From Paratinospora sagittata (lineage: Eukaryota; Streptophyta; Magnoliopsida; Ranunculales; Menispermaceae), in assembly GCA_035771175.1 (NCBI GenBank), contig CM069590.1, positions 28,596,821 through 28,660,820 on the forward strand: 64,000 nt of DNA, in the 5' to 3' direction. The translations under genes were made by a program, and so were the position numbers. Position 1 is the first letter of the stretch. The number at the start of each line of letters is the position of its first letter. Positions 62,566 through 64,000 of this stretch are shown piece after piece. The notes beneath the pieces are model-generated. The model was not told where the DNA came from and ran no database searches. It saw only the letters and a list, made by a program, of their open reading frames with translations.

Positions 62566-63430
62566 ATTGCAATTTTGATTCAATTCGAAGCCTTTTTTTG
62601 CAAAGGCAAGAATCATTACTTTCTTCTCTTGAAAAACTCTTCGAAAACCTCAATCTAACTTGCAAATATCCTGCGTGTTGTATTTTTGAAAATCAGAGAA
62701 TAAGTGTTTTATAAAATTTGAAGTTGAAGGTTAAAGAGCAAGAGTACTACAAAATGATTTGAATTCAAAACATTGTTCAATCTAAAGTTTTTTGGGCGTG
62801 CGAGACAATGGGAATCATCTAGGTGTTACTAGAGAATATTTCAATTAAGATAACCTGGCAAAACTGTGAAGGAATAAAAAAATCGAGCAAGCAGAAGTGC
62901 CCACATTTTTCTCGTTAGAAATATAAGATTTTAGTCTAAGACGTGCAAATTGCTGGATAGCCTTATTTTTGAAAAATTAATATTTTGACACTAAATAACC
63001 ATTTCATTGACTCAAAACACTTTGATATAAGAATAAACACTTTTAAATAATTCAAAACTCATTAAAATTATGATTAAAACCTTTCGGAAAACATTTTTGT
63101 AAAAATGAAATACTATATCAAAAGTGATTTTGAAGACTTTGCAATTTTCAGAGTTTTAGTGCTAAGATTGATCGAGGGGTTACCTTACACACCAGAGATC
63201 AAACTAATGCATTAGACATGAGATATGTCTACGTTCTTCGAGCTTGATCATTGTAGAATTCGAAAGCTATTGTTTGATGTGTTCTTGATGCAAAACAGGT
63301 GATGTGTTCCTCTTTGATGTCTTATCTTGCCGAGACCACTTCATATACTTAGAGTTTTAATCAATGGATAGCCTCTGCAAATCTTAGCACACAAGGGATA
63401 AAATGAAGAACTAGCTGAACATCAAGACAG
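62566..63430 (+). repeat. Monomer M72, class F (copy of M29)
   Basis: 865 bp. GATGTCTTATCTTGCC and TTTTAATCAATGG as in M29. Confidence 0.94.
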
Positions 63431-64000
63431 ATTGCAATTTTGATTCAATTCGAAGCATTTTTTTGCAAAGGCAAGAATCATTACTTTCTTCTCTTGAAAA
63501 ACTCTACGAAAAGCTCAATCTAACTTGCAAATATCGTGCGTGTTGAATTTTTGAAAATCAGAGAATAAGTGTTTTATAAAATTTGAAGTTGAAGGTTAAA
63601 GAGCAAGAGTACTACAAAATGATTTGAATTCAAAACATTGTTCAATCTAAAGTTTTTTGGGCGTGCGAGACAATGGGAATCATCTAGGTGTTACTAGAGA
63701 ATATTTCAATTAAGATAACCTGGCAAAACTGTGAAGGAATAGAAAAATCGAGCAAGCAGAAGTGCCCACATTTTTCTCGTTAGAAATATAAGATTTTAGT
63801 CTAAGACGTGCCAATTGCTGGATAGCCTTATTTTTGAAAAATTAATATTTTGACACTAAAGAACCATTTCATTGACTCAAAACACTTTGATATAAGAATA
63901 AACACTTTTAAATAATTCAAAACTCTTTAAAATTATGATTAAAACCTTTCGGAAAACATTTTTGTAAAAATGAAATACTATATCGAAAGTGATTTTGAAG
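63431..64000 (+). repeat. Monomer M73, class B, cut by the window end
   Basis: First 570 bp of a class B monomer, the same as the start of M30. The array continues past the window. Confidence 0.95.

Larger units (their letters stand above)
1..64000. repeat. Satellite DNA array, 865-bp monomer, whole window
   Basis: The window is a continuous head-to-tail array of one family. Every monomer opens with ATTGCAATTTTG or a one-base variant and closes with ACATCAAGACAG or a near match. Most monomers are exactly 865 bp; the exceptions are 864, 866, 867, 970 and about 1,226 bp, and each has an identifiable indel or internal duplication. All copies share one orientation, and the plus strand is arbitrary. 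Neither array edge lies in the window. Since 865 is not a multiple of three, a reading frame crossing monomers shifts at each junction, and stops are dense in all frames I read. No interspersed element, gene or unique segment was found. The family name and species are not recognised; a nuclear heterochromatic location is inferred from the organisation alone. Confidence 0.97.
54547..64000. repeat. Super-repeat arm, copy 2 (runs off the window)
   Basis: From the right part of M62 to the window end the sequence matches 16927-26380. The simplest reading is a tandem duplication with a 37,620-bp unit, 16927-54546 being the first complete unit. M62 is the junction monomer: its left part is unlike M19, while its right end has M19's GTCTACG, GGATAG and GCTTAAC. 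The alternative is a repeat-induced misjoin in the assembly. Confidence 0.92.

Noticed and set aside
1..64000. CRISPR array
   Set aside because: Repeats are 865 bp and adjoin each other directly, with no unique spacers.
1..64000. rDNA spacer repeats or telomere repeats
   Set aside because: No rRNA-like segment and no TTAGGG/TTTAGGG runs occur in 64 kb.
1..64000. Bacterial, plasmid, viral or organelle origin
   Set aside because: No coding capacity, no RNA genes and no replication genes. The tandem HOR organisation is that of a eukaryotic satellite.
1..64000. Assigning the family to a named pea or Vicia satellite because of the long monomer
   Set aside because: The length is reminiscent, but I cannot recall or match a reference sequence. 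A BLAST search against plant and animal satellite collections would decide.

Overview
The whole 64,000-base window is one uninterrupted tandem array of a single satellite DNA family. I see no gene, RNA gene, transposon, CRISPR array or unique sequence anywhere in it. The basic monomer is 865 bp, is about 32% G+C (280 of 866 bases counted by hand in the first monomer), and runs head-to-tail in one orientation from base 1 to base 64000: 72 complete monomers and one partial monomer. Phase was set at the ATTGCAATTTTG that opens the window. A megabase-style, homogenised, gene-free array with multi-monomer higher-order repeats (HORs) indicates nuclear heterochromatin of a eukaryote, such as a centromeric, pericentromeric, subtelomeric or sex/B-chromosome block. 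I cannot name the species. Long AT-rich monomers of this kind are known in plants (legumes among them) and in animals, and nothing in the sequence decides between them.

Monomers fall into recurring classes, defined here by linked variants. Class A: GCCTTT near base 25, CCTGCG, TTGTATTT, AATAAG, CTAGGCG, ATATCAG, TATCAAAAG, GTCTACG. A': class A plus GTTGGAGG and a GCTTAAC end. Class B: GCATTT, CTCTACG, GTGCG, TTGAATTT, CTAGGTG, AACTGTG, ATATAAG, TATCGAAAG, usually GGGTAG. Class C (866 bp): GATTAAAC, ATTGAAAACTC, AAAAGCTTTCAG, GAGACAAC. Class D: an A-like left part joined to a GGTTG...GTTGCC right part. Class E: AATGAG, TTTTACAAAA, GGTTG, GTTGCC. Class F: GTGCAAATT, CTAAATAACC, CTCATTAAA.

Layout. 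(1) 1-2597: class C and A monomers. (2) 2598-13699: HOR H1, seven monomers, 6,416 bp, one full and one partial copy; each copy carries an enlarged ~1.226-kb monomer with a 361-bp internal duplication. (3) 13700-21485: mixed A/B/E/F monomers with recombinant joints. (4) 21486-30135: HOR H2, five monomers (B-A-A'-E-F), 4,325 bp, two copies, then two extra B monomers. (5) 31866-46996: HOR H3, five monomers tagged by a 105-bp internal duplication, 4,432 bp, three copies, preceded by an extra 1,837-bp dimer. (6) 46997-54546: mixed monomers including a fresh 864-bp triplication. (7) 54547-64000: a copy, with no difference that I found, of 16927-26380. Segment 16927-54546 is therefore the first unit of a 37,620-bp tandem duplication whose second unit runs off the window.

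The sequence records successive rounds of unequal exchange: point variants define classes, classes assemble into dimers and pentamers, pentamers are duplicated, and blocks of tens of kilobases are duplicated again. The most notable observations are the 37.6-kb super-repeat, the two structural markers (361 bp and 105 bp) that track HOR amplification, the chimeric monomers that locate individual crossovers, and several conserved dyad symmetries in each monomer.
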